Part shown: positions 18,468-27,276 of the stretch, in pieces | How the letters are laid out: the number at the start of each line of letters is the position of its first letter | Numbering within the stretch: position 1 is the first letter of the stretch | DNA from: Flexivirga endophytica | Lineage (GTDB): Bacteria > Actinomycetota > Actinomycetes > Actinomycetales > Dermatophilaceae | Length of the DNA stretch: 64,000 bases | Assembly: GCF_014640635.1 (NCBI RefSeq) | Contig: NZ_BMHI01000001.1 | Coordinates: 186,001-250,000 of the forward strand | Direction of reading: 5' to 3' | The notes under the pieces: generated by a model | Databases searched by the model: none | What the model was told of the DNA's origin: nothing | What the model saw: only the letters and a program-made list of their open reading frames with translations | Translations under genes and position numbers: made by a program

Positions 18468-19445
18468 AAAACGACAAAAGTCACGACGCCATGGGTGCGT
18501 TGGGATGGTGACTGGCTGGTCGACGAGCACCGGCGAAGGATCGAGGGCGGTGTGCCGACGGGGTTCCTGGGCGGACTGTTGGACCCGGCCGCCCGCCTGT
18601 GGCCCTCGGATGCCTGGCCGCCGCTCGTGCTGGACGACGGCCTCCGTGTCGGGTCGGACGGAGGGCATGGGCCGATCCGTTACCGCGTCATCGACTCCGA
18701 CTCCCGGCGGGTGCGATTCTCCTTCGGCGGGGATCGAGAGGGCTGGCACGAATTCCGCGTCGAGGGCGTCGAGGGCGACGTCCTGGTGCACGAAGCCCGG
18801 CTCCATCGGCCATCCGCGACAGATCGCTGTTTCGTCATACAACTCCATGACGCACTGATCGAGCATCTGTTGGATGACGCCGAATCGGGCGGCGCGCGAT
18901 ATCCGCGCAGACGGTGGCCGGGTGGTAGCCGCTGGCGCTATCTGCTGGCGGCTGCGGCGCGACCGGACCCGGACTCCGGGCATCGGTCGGTACGACGCCT
19001 GGTGGCCGGCGTCATCGGTTCAACCGGGGCGTTGCACCTCGTCTGGGCTGCCGGCAGTAGCTTCCCGGCGCGGACCCGACGCGAGCTGGCACACGCGGTC
19101 ATCGGTACGACGGGCAAGTCCGGGGGACTGCCGTCGGCCGTCCCGACCGCGGCTGTGGGCGCAGCCCTCGTCGGTCTGGCCGGTCTGGTTGTGGCGCAGC
19201 CGTATTCGGATGTGTTGCGAGCTGCAGGCATCCCCTCCACTCGCCGGCTCGACGTGGCACTGCGCATCGCAGAGGCGGTGTTCGGCGCGCGAGGCGTCAT
19301 TGGACTGATCGGGCCGACCGGAAGCCGGCATCCGCGCTACCGCGTGCTGAATGCCGTCGTGTACTCGCCGCTGTGTCTCCTGCTGGCCGCAGGGTTGCAC
19401 GCGCTGCTGTCGGGGGACGAGGCCGCCGCGGTCTCCTCGCACTAG
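18444..19445 (+). CDS. SRPBCC-like domain fused to DUF3995 membrane domain
   Basis: Length is 333 residues. Residues about 15-150 look like an SRPBCC-type ligand-binding domain (WPPLVLDDGLRVGSDGGHGP, then RYRVIDSDSRRVRFSF). Residues about 190-330 form a four-helix membrane domain of the DUF3995 type (STGALHLVWAAGSSFPA; GAALVGLAGLVVAQPY; AVFGARGVIGL; VYSPLCLLLAAGLHALL). The start is supported by a leaderless -10. The first twelve codons are unusually AT-rich because they contain the operator palindrome. Regulated with the divergent TetR. Function unknown. Confidence 0.75.
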   Translation: MKSRISILKTTKVTTPWVRWDGDWLVDEHRRRIEGGVPTGFLGGLLDPAARLWPSDAWPPLVLDDGLRVGSDGGHGPIRYRVIDSDSRRVRFSFGGDREGWHEFRVEGVEGDVLVHEARLHRPSATDRCFVIQLHDALIEHLLDDAESGGARYPRRRWPGGSRWRYLLAAAARPDPDSGHRSVRRLVAGVIGSTGALHLVWAAGSSFPARTRRELAHAVIGTTGKSGGLPSAVPTAAVGAALVGLAGLVVAQPYSDVLRAAGIPSTRRLDVALRIAEAVFGARGVIGLIGPTGSRHPRYRVLNAVVYSPLCLLLAAGLHALLSGDEAAAVSSH

Positions 19446-19500
19446 CCTTGGCCGGATGGACGCGTTTACGCCGGCTCGCGGGCACCGACCTGGAGCGCAG

Positions 19501-19526
19501 AGTCTGCTGACGCGAGTAAGTAGACT
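19501..19526. promoter_or_regulatory. LacI-type operator upstream of lacI
   Basis: A 26-base imperfect palindrome, AGTCTGCTGACGC / GAGTAAGTAGACT, with 10 of 13 positions paired. It shares ACGCGAGTAAGT with the site at 20624-20639 before the transporter operon, which suggests autoregulation. Confidence 0.6.
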
Positions 19527-19559
19527 GCGTGGCAATTCGCCATGACAAGGGAGGACCCG

Positions 19560-20576
19560 ATGGCCGCCAAAGCCACGATGGCCGACATCGCCAAGCAGCT
19601 CGGCATCTCCCGTGCGGCGGTCTCGTATGCGCTCAACGCACAGCCCGGGGTGGCTGCGGACACGCGCGAGGCCGTGCTGAAGCTGGCGACGGATCTGGGT
19701 TGGCATCCGAGCGCCAGCGCCCGGGCCCTGACGGGTTCGGACATCAAGGTCATCGGTCTTGCGCTGTCTCGCCCGACGGACACCTTCGCTGTTGACTCGT
19801 TCTTCTTCGAGTTCCTCGCAGGCGTCGAAAGCGTTCTGGTAGAACGTGGTTGGAGCCTGTTGCTGCGTGTCATCGGAGATCTCCCGGAGGTCGAGATCGA
19901 GACCTATCGGCGGTGGTGGGGCGAGGGGCGCATCGACGGCGTCATCCTCGTCGACGAGCGTCATCGCGACGAGCGCATCGCTGCTGTCGAGGAGATCGGC
20001 CTGCCCGCGGTCCTGTGCGGCGGGCCTCGCAAGGGGATCGAGCTTCCGTGCGTCTGGACCGACCAGGCCGGTGACGCAGCGCTGATCGTGGAGCACCTCT
20101 CCGGACTCGGGCACCGACGCATCGCCCACGTGAGCGGGCCGCGGGACTTCGTGCACGAGCGCGGTCGCCAGCGAGGGGTGCGGACGGCAGCCGCACGACA
20201 CGGCATTTCGGTCACCACGATCGAGGGAACGTATGCGCCGGGGGATGCACGTGCCGCGGTCGATCAGCTGATGAGCGAGCCCGACCCGCCGACCGCGTTC
20301 ATCTTCAGCAACGACCACATGTCGGTGGCCGGCCTGCAACAACTGCGGGCCCTCGGCAAATCGGTGCCGACCGAAGTTTCCGTTGTCAGCTGGGATGATT
20401 CGCCCCTCACGCAGGCAGTCGAGCCGCAGCTGACGGCGTTGTTCCGCGACAACCAGGCATACGGCCGGCAGGCCGCGGAAGCGCTGCTCGGACTGGTGGC
20501 AGGGCAGCACCCGTCCCTGGTCGCGGTGGCACGCTCGCAGCTTCGGGAGAGGTCGAGTTCCGGCCCGATCGGCTGA
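19560..20576 (+). CDS. LacI family transcriptional regulator of the downstream sugar operon
   Basis: Length is 338 residues. The N-terminal helix-turn-helix (ATMADIAKQLGISRAAVSYALN, residues about 5-26) is followed by a periplasmic-binding-like sugar domain ending in VVSWDDSPLTQAVEPQLT, the usual LacI C-terminal signature. The ATG at 19560 has GGGAGG six bases upstream; a start 18 bases earlier is less likely. It sits directly before the ABC-importer and glycosidase genes on the same strand, and shared operator words precede both. It is therefore the probable repressor of the operon, relieved by an imported sugar. Confidence 0.92.
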   Translation: MAAKATMADIAKQLGISRAAVSYALNAQPGVAADTREAVLKLATDLGWHPSASARALTGSDIKVIGLALSRPTDTFAVDSFFFEFLAGVESVLVERGWSLLLRVIGDLPEVEIETYRRWWGEGRIDGVILVDERHRDERIAAVEEIGLPAVLCGGPRKGIELPCVWTDQAGDAALIVEHLSGLGHRRIAHVSGPRDFVHERGRQRGVRTAAARHGISVTTIEGTYAPGDARAAVDQLMSEPDPPTAFIFSNDHMSVAGLQQLRALGKSVPTEVSVVSWDDSPLTQAVEPQLTALFRDNQAYGRQAAEALLGLVAGQHPSLVAVARSQLRERSSSGPIG

Positions 20577-20623
20577 TCGTCCGGCATGCATCACGTGGTA
20601 ACGATCCGATAACGGCACTATCT

Positions 20624-20639
20624 ACTTACGCGAGTAAGT
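20624..20639. promoter_or_regulatory. LacI-type operator before the transporter operon
   Basis: ACTTAC-GCGA-GTAAGT, six-base arms around a CG-containing centre, the usual LacI-family form. It lies 60 bases before the binding-protein start and matches the site at 19510-19521. Confidence 0.65.
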
Positions 20640-20698
20640 GGTCTGATGTGACCCGCGCGACAAACCGTCGCGCATGGGTGGCCCGGAGGTTTCCAATC

Positions 20699-22021
20699 GT
20701 GAAGACACGTCTCATTCCAGCGCTGGTGGTCGCGGCAATGGTTGCCAGCACGGCCGCCTGTGGCGGCAGTTCAGGGTCCGGTTCGTCGGACGGCGGTGGT
20801 GGTGATTCGGGTTCGGGCACCACGCTGACCTACTGGGCGAGCAACCAGGGCTCGTCCATCGATGTCGACAAGAAGGTCCTGGGCCCCGAGCTGAAGAAGT
20901 TCGAGAAGCAGACCGGCATCAAGGTCGACCTGCAGGTCATCGGGTGGCCGGACCTGCTCAACAAGATCCTCGCCGCGACATCGAGCGGCAAGGGACCTGA
21001 CGTCCTCAACATCGGCAACACCTGGGCGCCGTCCTTGCAGGCGACCGGGGCATTCCTTCCCTTCGATTCGAGCGCGCTCACCGCCATCGGCGGCAAGTCG
21101 AAGTTCGTCCCTGCGTCGTTCGCCACCGGTGGGGTGAAGGGCAAGGACCCGACCTCGGTCCCGCTCTACTCGCTGGTCTACGGCCTCTACTACAACAAGA
21201 AGATGTTCGCCGAGGCCGGCCTCAAACCGCCGACGACGTGGGAGGAGTTGCAGACCGACGCCAGGAAGCTGACGGACGCGGACAAGGGCACCTACGGCAT
21301 GGCGATGGAGGGCGGCAGCTACACCGAGAGCGTGCACTTCTCCTTCATCTTCGGCCAGCAGCACGGCGCCGACCCGTTCGATTCCAGCGGCAAGCCGAAC
21401 TTCACCTCGCCCGGAATGGTCGCCGGGGTCAAGCAGTACGTCGACCTGATGAGCAACAAGGTCGTCAACCCCAGCAGCGTTCAGTACAAGAACGGCCCGG
21501 AGGCTCCCGGCGACTTCGCCAAGGGCAAGGCCGCGATGCTGATGAGCCAGAACAACGCCGACAACACCCTCGTCGCGGACGGGATGAAGACGAGCGAGTA
21601 CGGCGTGGTCGCCATACCGGCGCCGACCGGCAAGAAGGACACCGCGAGCTTCGTTGCCGGCATCAACATGTCGGTGTTCAAGAACACCAAGCACAAGGAC
21701 GCCGCGCTCAAGTTCGTGAAGTTCATGACCAGTCCGGCCGAGCAGAAGATCCTCGATGTGCCGTTCGCGGCTCTTCCGGTGAACGCCGGCGCGACGCCGA
21801 ACTTCACCAAGAACGCGGCGGAGGCCAAGACGTTCCAGAACATCCTGGCGACCAAGGCCGTTCCGCTGCCGCTGGTGGCGAACGAGTCGCAGTACGAGAC
21901 GAATGTCGGCAACGCCGTCAACCAGCTGATCGCACAGGCCGCCACCGGCAAGGCACCGTCGGAGAGTGACATCAAGGCCGCGCTGCAGCAGGCGCAGGAC
22001 AAGATGGCGTCCGCCGGCTGA
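20699..22021 (+). CDS. Sugar ABC transporter substrate-binding lipoprotein (CUT1 type)
   Basis: Length is 440 residues. A lipoprotein signal peptide ends in STAAC with the lipid-anchored Cys at residue 21, followed by a Gly/Ser-rich tether and an extracellular solute-binding fold of family 1 (TYWASNQGSSIDVDKKVLGP near the start). The GTG at 20699 has GGAGG eight bases upstream; the longer open frame from 20648 would put charged residues before the signal. It captures an oligosaccharide for the two permeases that follow. No ATPase gene lies in the operon, so a shared MsiK-type ATPase encoded elsewhere is likely, as is usual for CUT1 systems in actinobacteria. Confidence 0.92.
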   Translation: MKTRLIPALVVAAMVASTAACGGSSGSGSSDGGGGDSGSGTTLTYWASNQGSSIDVDKKVLGPELKKFEKQTGIKVDLQVIGWPDLLNKILAATSSGKGPDVLNIGNTWAPSLQATGAFLPFDSSALTAIGGKSKFVPASFATGGVKGKDPTSVPLYSLVYGLYYNKKMFAEAGLKPPTTWEELQTDARKLTDADKGTYGMAMEGGSYTESVHFSFIFGQQHGADPFDSSGKPNFTSPGMVAGVKQYVDLMSNKVVNPSSVQYKNGPEAPGDFAKGKAAMLMSQNNADNTLVADGMKTSEYGVVAIPAPTGKKDTASFVAGINMSVFKNTKHKDAALKFVKFMTSPAEQKILDVPFAALPVNAGATPNFTKNAAEAKTFQNILATKAVPLPLVANESQYETNVGNAVNQLIAQAATGKAPSESDIKAALQQAQDKMASAG

Positions 22022-22959
22022 TGACGTCCCGCCCCACCGTGAAGCGAGCCGGCGGGCGTGGCAACGCCCGTCGGCTCACTCCCTACTTCCTGATCGCCCC
22101 GGCGATCATCCTCGAGCTGCTGATCCACATCCTCCCGATGATCGTCGGGGTGTGGATGTCCTTCGTCGGGTTGACCCAGGCATTCATCGCCAACTGGTCG
22201 ACCGCGCCGTGGAAGGGCCTGTCGTCATACAAATTGGCGCTGGACTTCTCGTCGCCGATCGGCAACAGCTTCCTGCATTCCTTCGAAGTCACCTGTCTCT
22301 ACACGGTTCTCGTGGTGGGCTGCGCATGGTTCCTCGGTATGTCGGCGGCCCTGGTACTGCACCGCAACTTTCGCGGCCGTGGCTTCTTCCGGACGTTGTT
22401 CCTCGTCCCCTACGCGATGCCGATCTACACCGGCATCATGACCTGGAGCTTCATGCTCCAGCGGGACAACGGTCTGGTGAACCACGTGCTGAAGTCGCTC
22501 GGGTTGACCAACGGGGACAGTTTCTGGCTGATCGGCAGCAACGCCTTCTGGTCGATGGTCATCATCGCTGTATGGCGCTCCTGGCCGTTCGCGTTCCTGA
22601 TGTTGCTCGCCGGGCTGCAGAACATCCCGGACGACGTCTACGACGCCGCGTCGGTCGACGGTGCCGGCATCTGGAAGCAGATCCGTTACATCACGATGCC
22701 GGCACTGCGGCCGGTCAACCTGGTCATGGTGTTGATGCTCTTCCTCTGGACCTTCAACGACTTCAACACACCGTTCGTGCTCTTCGGCGCACAGCCACCG
22801 AAGTCGGCCGACATCATCTCCGTGCACATCTACGGAGCGTCGTTCGTCAACTGGGACTTCGGGTTCGGCTCGGCGATGTCCGTGCTGCTTCTCGCGTTCC
22901 TGCTCGTGGTCACGGGTGCCTACCTGCTCATCTTCAACCGGAGGTCACGTCGTGCGTGA
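22021..22959 (+). CDS. Sugar ABC transporter permease (MalF-like)
   Basis: Length is 312 residues. A short cytoplasmic N-terminus is followed by six predicted helices. The ATPase-coupling EAA loop is DDVYDAASVDGAGIWKQI followed by RYITMPALRP. The ATG at 22021 shares one base with the binding-protein stop. It pairs with the next permease to form the membrane channel. Confidence 0.93.
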   Translation: MTSRPTVKRAGGRGNARRLTPYFLIAPAIILELLIHILPMIVGVWMSFVGLTQAFIANWSTAPWKGLSSYKLALDFSSPIGNSFLHSFEVTCLYTVLVVGCAWFLGMSAALVLHRNFRGRGFFRTLFLVPYAMPIYTGIMTWSFMLQRDNGLVNHVLKSLGLTNGDSFWLIGSNAFWSMVIIAVWRSWPFAFLMLLAGLQNIPDDVYDAASVDGAGIWKQIRYITMPALRPVNLVMVLMLFLWTFNDFNTPFVLFGAQPPKSADIISVHIYGASFVNWDFGFGSAMSVLLLAFLLVVTGAYLLIFNRRSRRA

Positions 22960-23794
22960 ACCGTTGTCGTTCAAGGTGTTCCGTGTCGTGATCCTCACGG
23001 TGCTGACGCTCTTCGTGCTGGTGCCGATGTGGGTGCTGTTCACCAGCTCGGTCAAGCCGCTCGGCGACGTGCAGGGCAAGTTCGAATGGTGGCCCAGTCA
23101 CGTGACGTTCCAGCCGTTCAAGGACATCTGGAGCACGGTGCCGCTCGGCAAGTACTTCCTCAACAGCGTGATCGTCTGCTCGATCTCGATGGTGCTGAGC
23201 GTCATCGTGGCGATCTTCGCCGGCTACGCGGTGTCCCGCTGGACGTTCCGGGGGCGCAGCGTCTTCACCACGACCATCCTGTCGACGCAGATGTTCCCTG
23301 GCATCCTCTTCCTGCTGCCGCTCTTCCTGCTCTTCGTCAACATCGACAAGGCGCTCGGCTTCACGCTGCTCTACCAGACGCGGGTCGGTCTTATCGTCAC
23401 TTACCTGACGTTCTCGCTGCCCTTCGCCATCTGGATGCTGGCGGGCTACTTCGACGGCATACCAAGGGAATTGGACGAGGCAGCCCGAGTGGACGGTGCG
23501 TCGACGCTCACGACGTTGCTGCGCGTGGTGCTGCCGGCCGCGCGGCCGGGTGTGATCGCGGTCGCGGTCTATTCGTTCATGACGTCATGGGGTGAGGTCC
23601 TCTTCGCCTCGCAGATGACCAGTCCGAAGACGCAGACCCTGTCGATCGGGTTGCAGAGCTACTCCACCCAGATCAACGTCTACTGGAACCAGGTCATGGC
23701 TGCCTCGCTCGTGGTCAGCGTGCCGGTGGTGCTCGCCTTCCTCCTGCTCCAGCGCTATCTGGTGGCCGGCTTGACCGCGGGTGCGGTCAAGTGA
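22952..23794 (+). CDS. Sugar ABC transporter permease (MalG-like)
   Basis: Length is 280 residues and six predicted helices. The EAA loop reads PRELDEAARVDGASTLTTLL, then RVVLPAARPG. The GTG at 22952 is preceded by GGAGG inside the end of the first permease (overlap of eight bases). The stop overlaps the next gene's GTG by four bases, so the operon is tightly coupled. Confidence 0.93.
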   Translation: MREPLSFKVFRVVILTVLTLFVLVPMWVLFTSSVKPLGDVQGKFEWWPSHVTFQPFKDIWSTVPLGKYFLNSVIVCSISMVLSVIVAIFAGYAVSRWTFRGRSVFTTTILSTQMFPGILFLLPLFLLFVNIDKALGFTLLYQTRVGLIVTYLTFSLPFAIWMLAGYFDGIPRELDEAARVDGASTLTTLLRVVLPAARPGVIAVAVYSFMTSWGEVLFASQMTSPKTQTLSIGLQSYSTQINVYWNQVMAASLVVSVPVVLAFLLLQRYLVAGLTAGAVK

Positions 23795-25764
23795 GGGAAG
23801 GGGTCGAACGGCCGCTGCGCTTCGTGCCGGACTCCGGCGCCGGCCGGGTGTGGTTCGGCAGCAACTTCTGGTCCCGCGGCGGCGGGCCGTTCATGTGGCA
23901 GTCGTATGACGAAACCCTCGTGCGGGAGGAGTTGGCCACGATGCGTGGCGCGGGTCTCGACGTCACCCGGTCGTTCCTCTTCTGGCCGCATGCGATGCCG
24001 GAGCCGGGGCGCCTCGACCCGGAGGTCATGGACCGCTACGCGCGCTTCCTCGACCTGCACGAGGAGCTCGGGATGCACACGATCCCAACGTTTCTCGTCG
24101 GTCACATGTCCGGCGAGAACTGGGACCCGTCCTGGCGCGGCGACCGGGACCTCTACACCGACACCTGGATGGTGGCGCAGCAGTCCAGCTACCTGTCTCA
24201 GGTGGCCGCCCGCTTCGCGACGCACCCGGCTGTGGTCGGTTGGCTGGTCTCCAACGAGATGCCGATCTACGGCGGCCCCGCGAAACGCGCCGACGTGACC
24301 GCGTGGGCCCAGTTGATGGTCACGGCGATCCGCGCCGGCGATCCGGTCAAGCCGGTGTCGATCGGCGACGGCGCATGGGGTCAGGAGGTCACGGGCAAGG
24401 AGAACGGCTTCAGCGTGCGTGACCTGGCCGAGCTGACCGACTTCGTCGGCCCGCACGTCTACCCGATGGGCGACGACGTCGTCCGGCAGCACCTGCGCTC
24501 AGCGTTCGTGTGCGAATTGGCGAGCGTGGCAGGGCTTCCGGTGGTGCTAGAGGAGTTCGGGGTCAGCTCCGACTTCGCCTCGGACGCGCATGCCGAGCAG
24601 TACTACCGGCAGGTGCTGCACACCACGCTCCTCGCGGGTGCGACCGGTTGGCTCGCGTGGAACAACACCGATTTCGACAACCTGCCCGAGCAGGATCCCT
24701 ATCGGCACCACCCGTTCGAGCTGCACTTCGGACTGACCCGGGTGGACGGGTCACCGAAGCCGCAACTGGACGAGATCACCGCGTTCCGTGCGGTGGTCGA
24801 CGAGCTGGACCTGCCGCACTGCACCCGCTGGCCGGCGCAGGTGGCCTTGCTCGTCTCGTCATACCTTGACGCCCCGGAACACTGGACCTTCGAGGAGAGC
24901 GAGCGCACCGACATCGCGGCCGCGCTCGAGCAGGCGTATGTCGCCTGTCGGGAAGCCGGACTCGGGCCGGCGTTCGTGCGGGAGCAGGAGCTGTTGCCGA
25001 CCGAAGCACGGCTGATGATCGTCCCGTCCGTCAAGGCGCTCACCGTGCCGACCTGGTACGACCTGGCTGATCACGCCCTGGCGGGCGGAACCGTCTACGT
25101 CTCCTACGGTTTGGGCGATTCGCCCACGCAGCGGGGGCCGTGGTGGACCGGGCTGGAGCCGACATTCGGCGTGCGCCACACACTGCGCTACGGCATGGTC
25201 GAACCCGTCCGGGACGACGTCGTGGAGGTCCGCGTCCTGGCCGAGTTCGGCTCGCTCACCGCAGGGGAGACCTTGCGTTTCGACGCCGTCGGCTCGCCCG
25301 GTGGGCGAAGCATCCTGCCGGTCGAGGTGCTCGACGCCGACATCATCGCCGTGGATCAGCACGATCGGCCGGTGCTGACTCGTAAGTGGCACGGATCGGG
25401 TCAGGCCGTCCTGTGCACCCTCCCGGTCGAGTACTTCGCCGCCAACGCACCGCGCGTCAACCCCGAGGACACCTGGCGGTTGTATGACGCACTCGCGGTT
25501 GCGGCAGGTGTCGAGCGTCCGATCAACGTCGCCGATCCGCGCGTGCTGACCGATGGACTGACCCATCGCGACGGGCGCGAATTCGGTTGGCTGATCAACC
25601 TGTCCGACGACACCGTCGAGGTGGACACGTATGGCGTGGAGCAACTTTCGCCATACGAAGTCGCCGTCGTCCAGCTTCCCGACACGCCCTTCGCGCTGTC
25701 GAGCACGAGCGCCGCAGACTACCGTCAGACCCAACGCATCACGCCCAAAGGAGAAACACCGTGA
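23791..25764 (+). CDS. Glycoside hydrolase, GH5-like cellulase/mannanase superfamily
   Basis: Length is 657 residues with no signal peptide, so it is cytoplasmic and acts on imported sugar. The N-terminal barrel (about 1-350) has VVGWLVSNEMPIYGG with the probable acid/base Glu, and PVVLEEFGVSSDF with the probable nucleophile Glu. The C-terminal half (about 350-640) has a beta-galactosidase-trimerisation-like fold segment (LMIVPSVKALTVPTWYDLAD) and a beta domain. GTG start at 23791 overlaps the permease stop (GTGA). Substrate is not readable from sequence; together with the GH1 enzyme a beta-glucoside or beta-mannoside is most likely. The exact GH family needs a profile search. Confidence 0.8.
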   Translation: MREGVERPLRFVPDSGAGRVWFGSNFWSRGGGPFMWQSYDETLVREELATMRGAGLDVTRSFLFWPHAMPEPGRLDPEVMDRYARFLDLHEELGMHTIPTFLVGHMSGENWDPSWRGDRDLYTDTWMVAQQSSYLSQVAARFATHPAVVGWLVSNEMPIYGGPAKRADVTAWAQLMVTAIRAGDPVKPVSIGDGAWGQEVTGKENGFSVRDLAELTDFVGPHVYPMGDDVVRQHLRSAFVCELASVAGLPVVLEEFGVSSDFASDAHAEQYYRQVLHTTLLAGATGWLAWNNTDFDNLPEQDPYRHHPFELHFGLTRVDGSPKPQLDEITAFRAVVDELDLPHCTRWPAQVALLVSSYLDAPEHWTFEESERTDIAAALEQAYVACREAGLGPAFVREQELLPTEARLMIVPSVKALTVPTWYDLADHALAGGTVYVSYGLGDSPTQRGPWWTGLEPTFGVRHTLRYGMVEPVRDDVVEVRVLAEFGSLTAGETLRFDAVGSPGGRSILPVEVLDADIIAVDQHDRPVLTRKWHGSGQAVLCTLPVEYFAANAPRVNPEDTWRLYDALAVAAGVERPINVADPRVLTDGLTHRDGREFGWLINLSDDTVEVDTYGVEQLSPYEVAVVQLPDTPFALSSTSAADYRQTQRITPKGETP

Positions 25765-27134
25765 CCGTCCAGTTTCCTGCCGAGTTCACCTTCGGGGCAG
25801 CGACTGCGTCCTACCAGATCGAAGGCGCCGTCGCCGAGGACGGCCGCAGGCCGTCGATCTGGGACACCTACAGCCACACGCCCGGCAGGGTCGCCCGTGG
25901 CGAGAACGGCGACGTTGCATGTGACCACTACCACCGCTTCGGCGAGGACGTCGCCCTCATGAAGCAGCTGGGGCTTGACAGCTACCGCTTCTCGCTGGCC
26001 TGGCCGCGTATCAAGCCCGACGACGGGCCGGTCAACGCGGCCGGGCTGGCCTTCTACGACAAGTTGGTCGACGAGCTGCTCGCCGCCGGCATCGAGCCGG
26101 CCGCGACGCTCTACCACTGGGACCTGCCGCAGACGCTGGAGGACAGGGGCGGCTGGCGCGAGCGCGACACCGCCGAGCGCTTCGCGGAGTATGCCGCCGT
26201 CGCAGCCGGTCACCTGGGCGACCGGGTGAAGAAGTGGATCACGCTGAATGAGCCGTTCTGCTCCTCGATCCTCGGGTATGCCGACGGCGTGCACGCACCG
26301 GGCGCGCAGGAGGGTGAGGGCGCCCTCAAGGCCGCGCATCACCTGATGCTCGCGCACGGACTGGCCACCCAGCAGGTCCGGTCCGCGGTGCCTGACGCAC
26401 AGGTGGGGATCACACTCAACCTTGCTTCCGTACAACAGGTTTCGGACTCACCGGCGGACGCCGAGGCGGCTCGCCGCAACCTGCTCATCGGTAACCTGAT
26501 CTTCACCGACCCCGTGCTGGCCGGGACCTACCCCGACCACGCCCGTGAGGTGTGGGCGCCGATCACCGACTTCTCCTTCATCCAGGACGGTGACCTGGCG
26601 ACCTCCCACCAGCCGTTGGACTTCCTCGGCGTCAACTTCTACTTCCCGAGCCGGCCGAAGGCTGTCGCACACAACGAGCCGGACCCGGCGAAGCGCGTCG
26701 CGTCCGACCTGGGCGTCGAGTCGGTCGTGCACGACGGCGAATACCTCACCGAGATGGGCTGGCCCGTCGACGCCGGTGCGTTCACCGACTTGCTGACCTG
26801 GCTGCAGGACGCCTATGGCGACGCCCTCCCGCCGATCTACATCACCGAGAACGGCATCGCCTGCCCGGACGTCGTGCGCGAGGACGGTTCGGTCGACGAT
26901 CAGGACCGCATCCGCTACGTCGGCGATCACCTCAAGGCCGTCAAGGCCGCGATGGACAAGGGCGTCGACATACGGGGCTACTACCTCTGGTCACTCATGG
27001 ACAACTTCGAGTGGGCACGCGGCTACCAGCCGCGCTTCGGGCTGGTGCACGTCGACTACGACACGCTGAAGCGCACCCCGAAGGCGAGCTTCGACTGGTA
27101 CCGCAACGTCAGCGCGACACACGAGGTCCCCTGA
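25761..27134 (+). CDS. GH1 beta-glucosidase
   Basis: Length is 457 residues, normal for bacterial GH1. Motifs are FTFGAATASYQIEGAV at the N-terminus, WITLNEPF (acid/base Glu), IYITENG (nucleophile Glu) and YYLWSLMDNFEWARGY near the C-terminus. Cytoplasmic. GTG start at 25761 overlaps the preceding stop as GTGA and has AAAGGAGA upstream. Last gene of the LacI-controlled operon, cleaving terminal beta-linked sugars from the imported material. A nested palindrome begins in its stop codon. Confidence 0.94.
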   Translation: MTVQFPAEFTFGAATASYQIEGAVAEDGRRPSIWDTYSHTPGRVARGENGDVACDHYHRFGEDVALMKQLGLDSYRFSLAWPRIKPDDGPVNAAGLAFYDKLVDELLAAGIEPAATLYHWDLPQTLEDRGGWRERDTAERFAEYAAVAAGHLGDRVKKWITLNEPFCSSILGYADGVHAPGAQEGEGALKAAHHLMLAHGLATQQVRSAVPDAQVGITLNLASVQQVSDSPADAEAARRNLLIGNLIFTDPVLAGTYPDHAREVWAPITDFSFIQDGDLATSHQPLDFLGVNFYFPSRPKAVAHNEPDPAKRVASDLGVESVVHDGEYLTEMGWPVDAGAFTDLLTWLQDAYGDALPPIYITENGIACPDVVREDGSVDDQDRIRYVGDHLKAVKAAMDKGVDIRGYYLWSLMDNFEWARGYQPRFGLVHVDYDTLKRTPKASFDWYRNVSATHEVP

Positions 27135-27230
27135 CCGAGCGGACAGGAAAGCGCTGAGCGGACAGGAAAACATGCGCGAAAACGTCGCATTCTCCTGTCC
27201 GCTCGGTATGGATGCTGTCCGTTCGGTCAG
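27131..27230. terminator. Nested palindrome (element B) between converging genes
   Basis: Outer arms are CTGACCGAGCGGACAG (27131-27146) and CTGTCCGTTCGGTCAG (27215-27230), with one mismatch. Inner arms are GAGCGGACAGGA (27156-27167) and TCCTGTCCGCTC (27193-27204). A small central hairpin is ATGCG/CGCAT. Outer and inner arms are copies of one word, giving the order F-F-R-R. It separates the rightward GH1 gene from leftward glgX. Confidence 0.65.
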
Positions 27231-27276
27231 GTGGTCCCCGGTCGCGGTGCCGGAACGGGGGAGAACTTCGTGGGAC

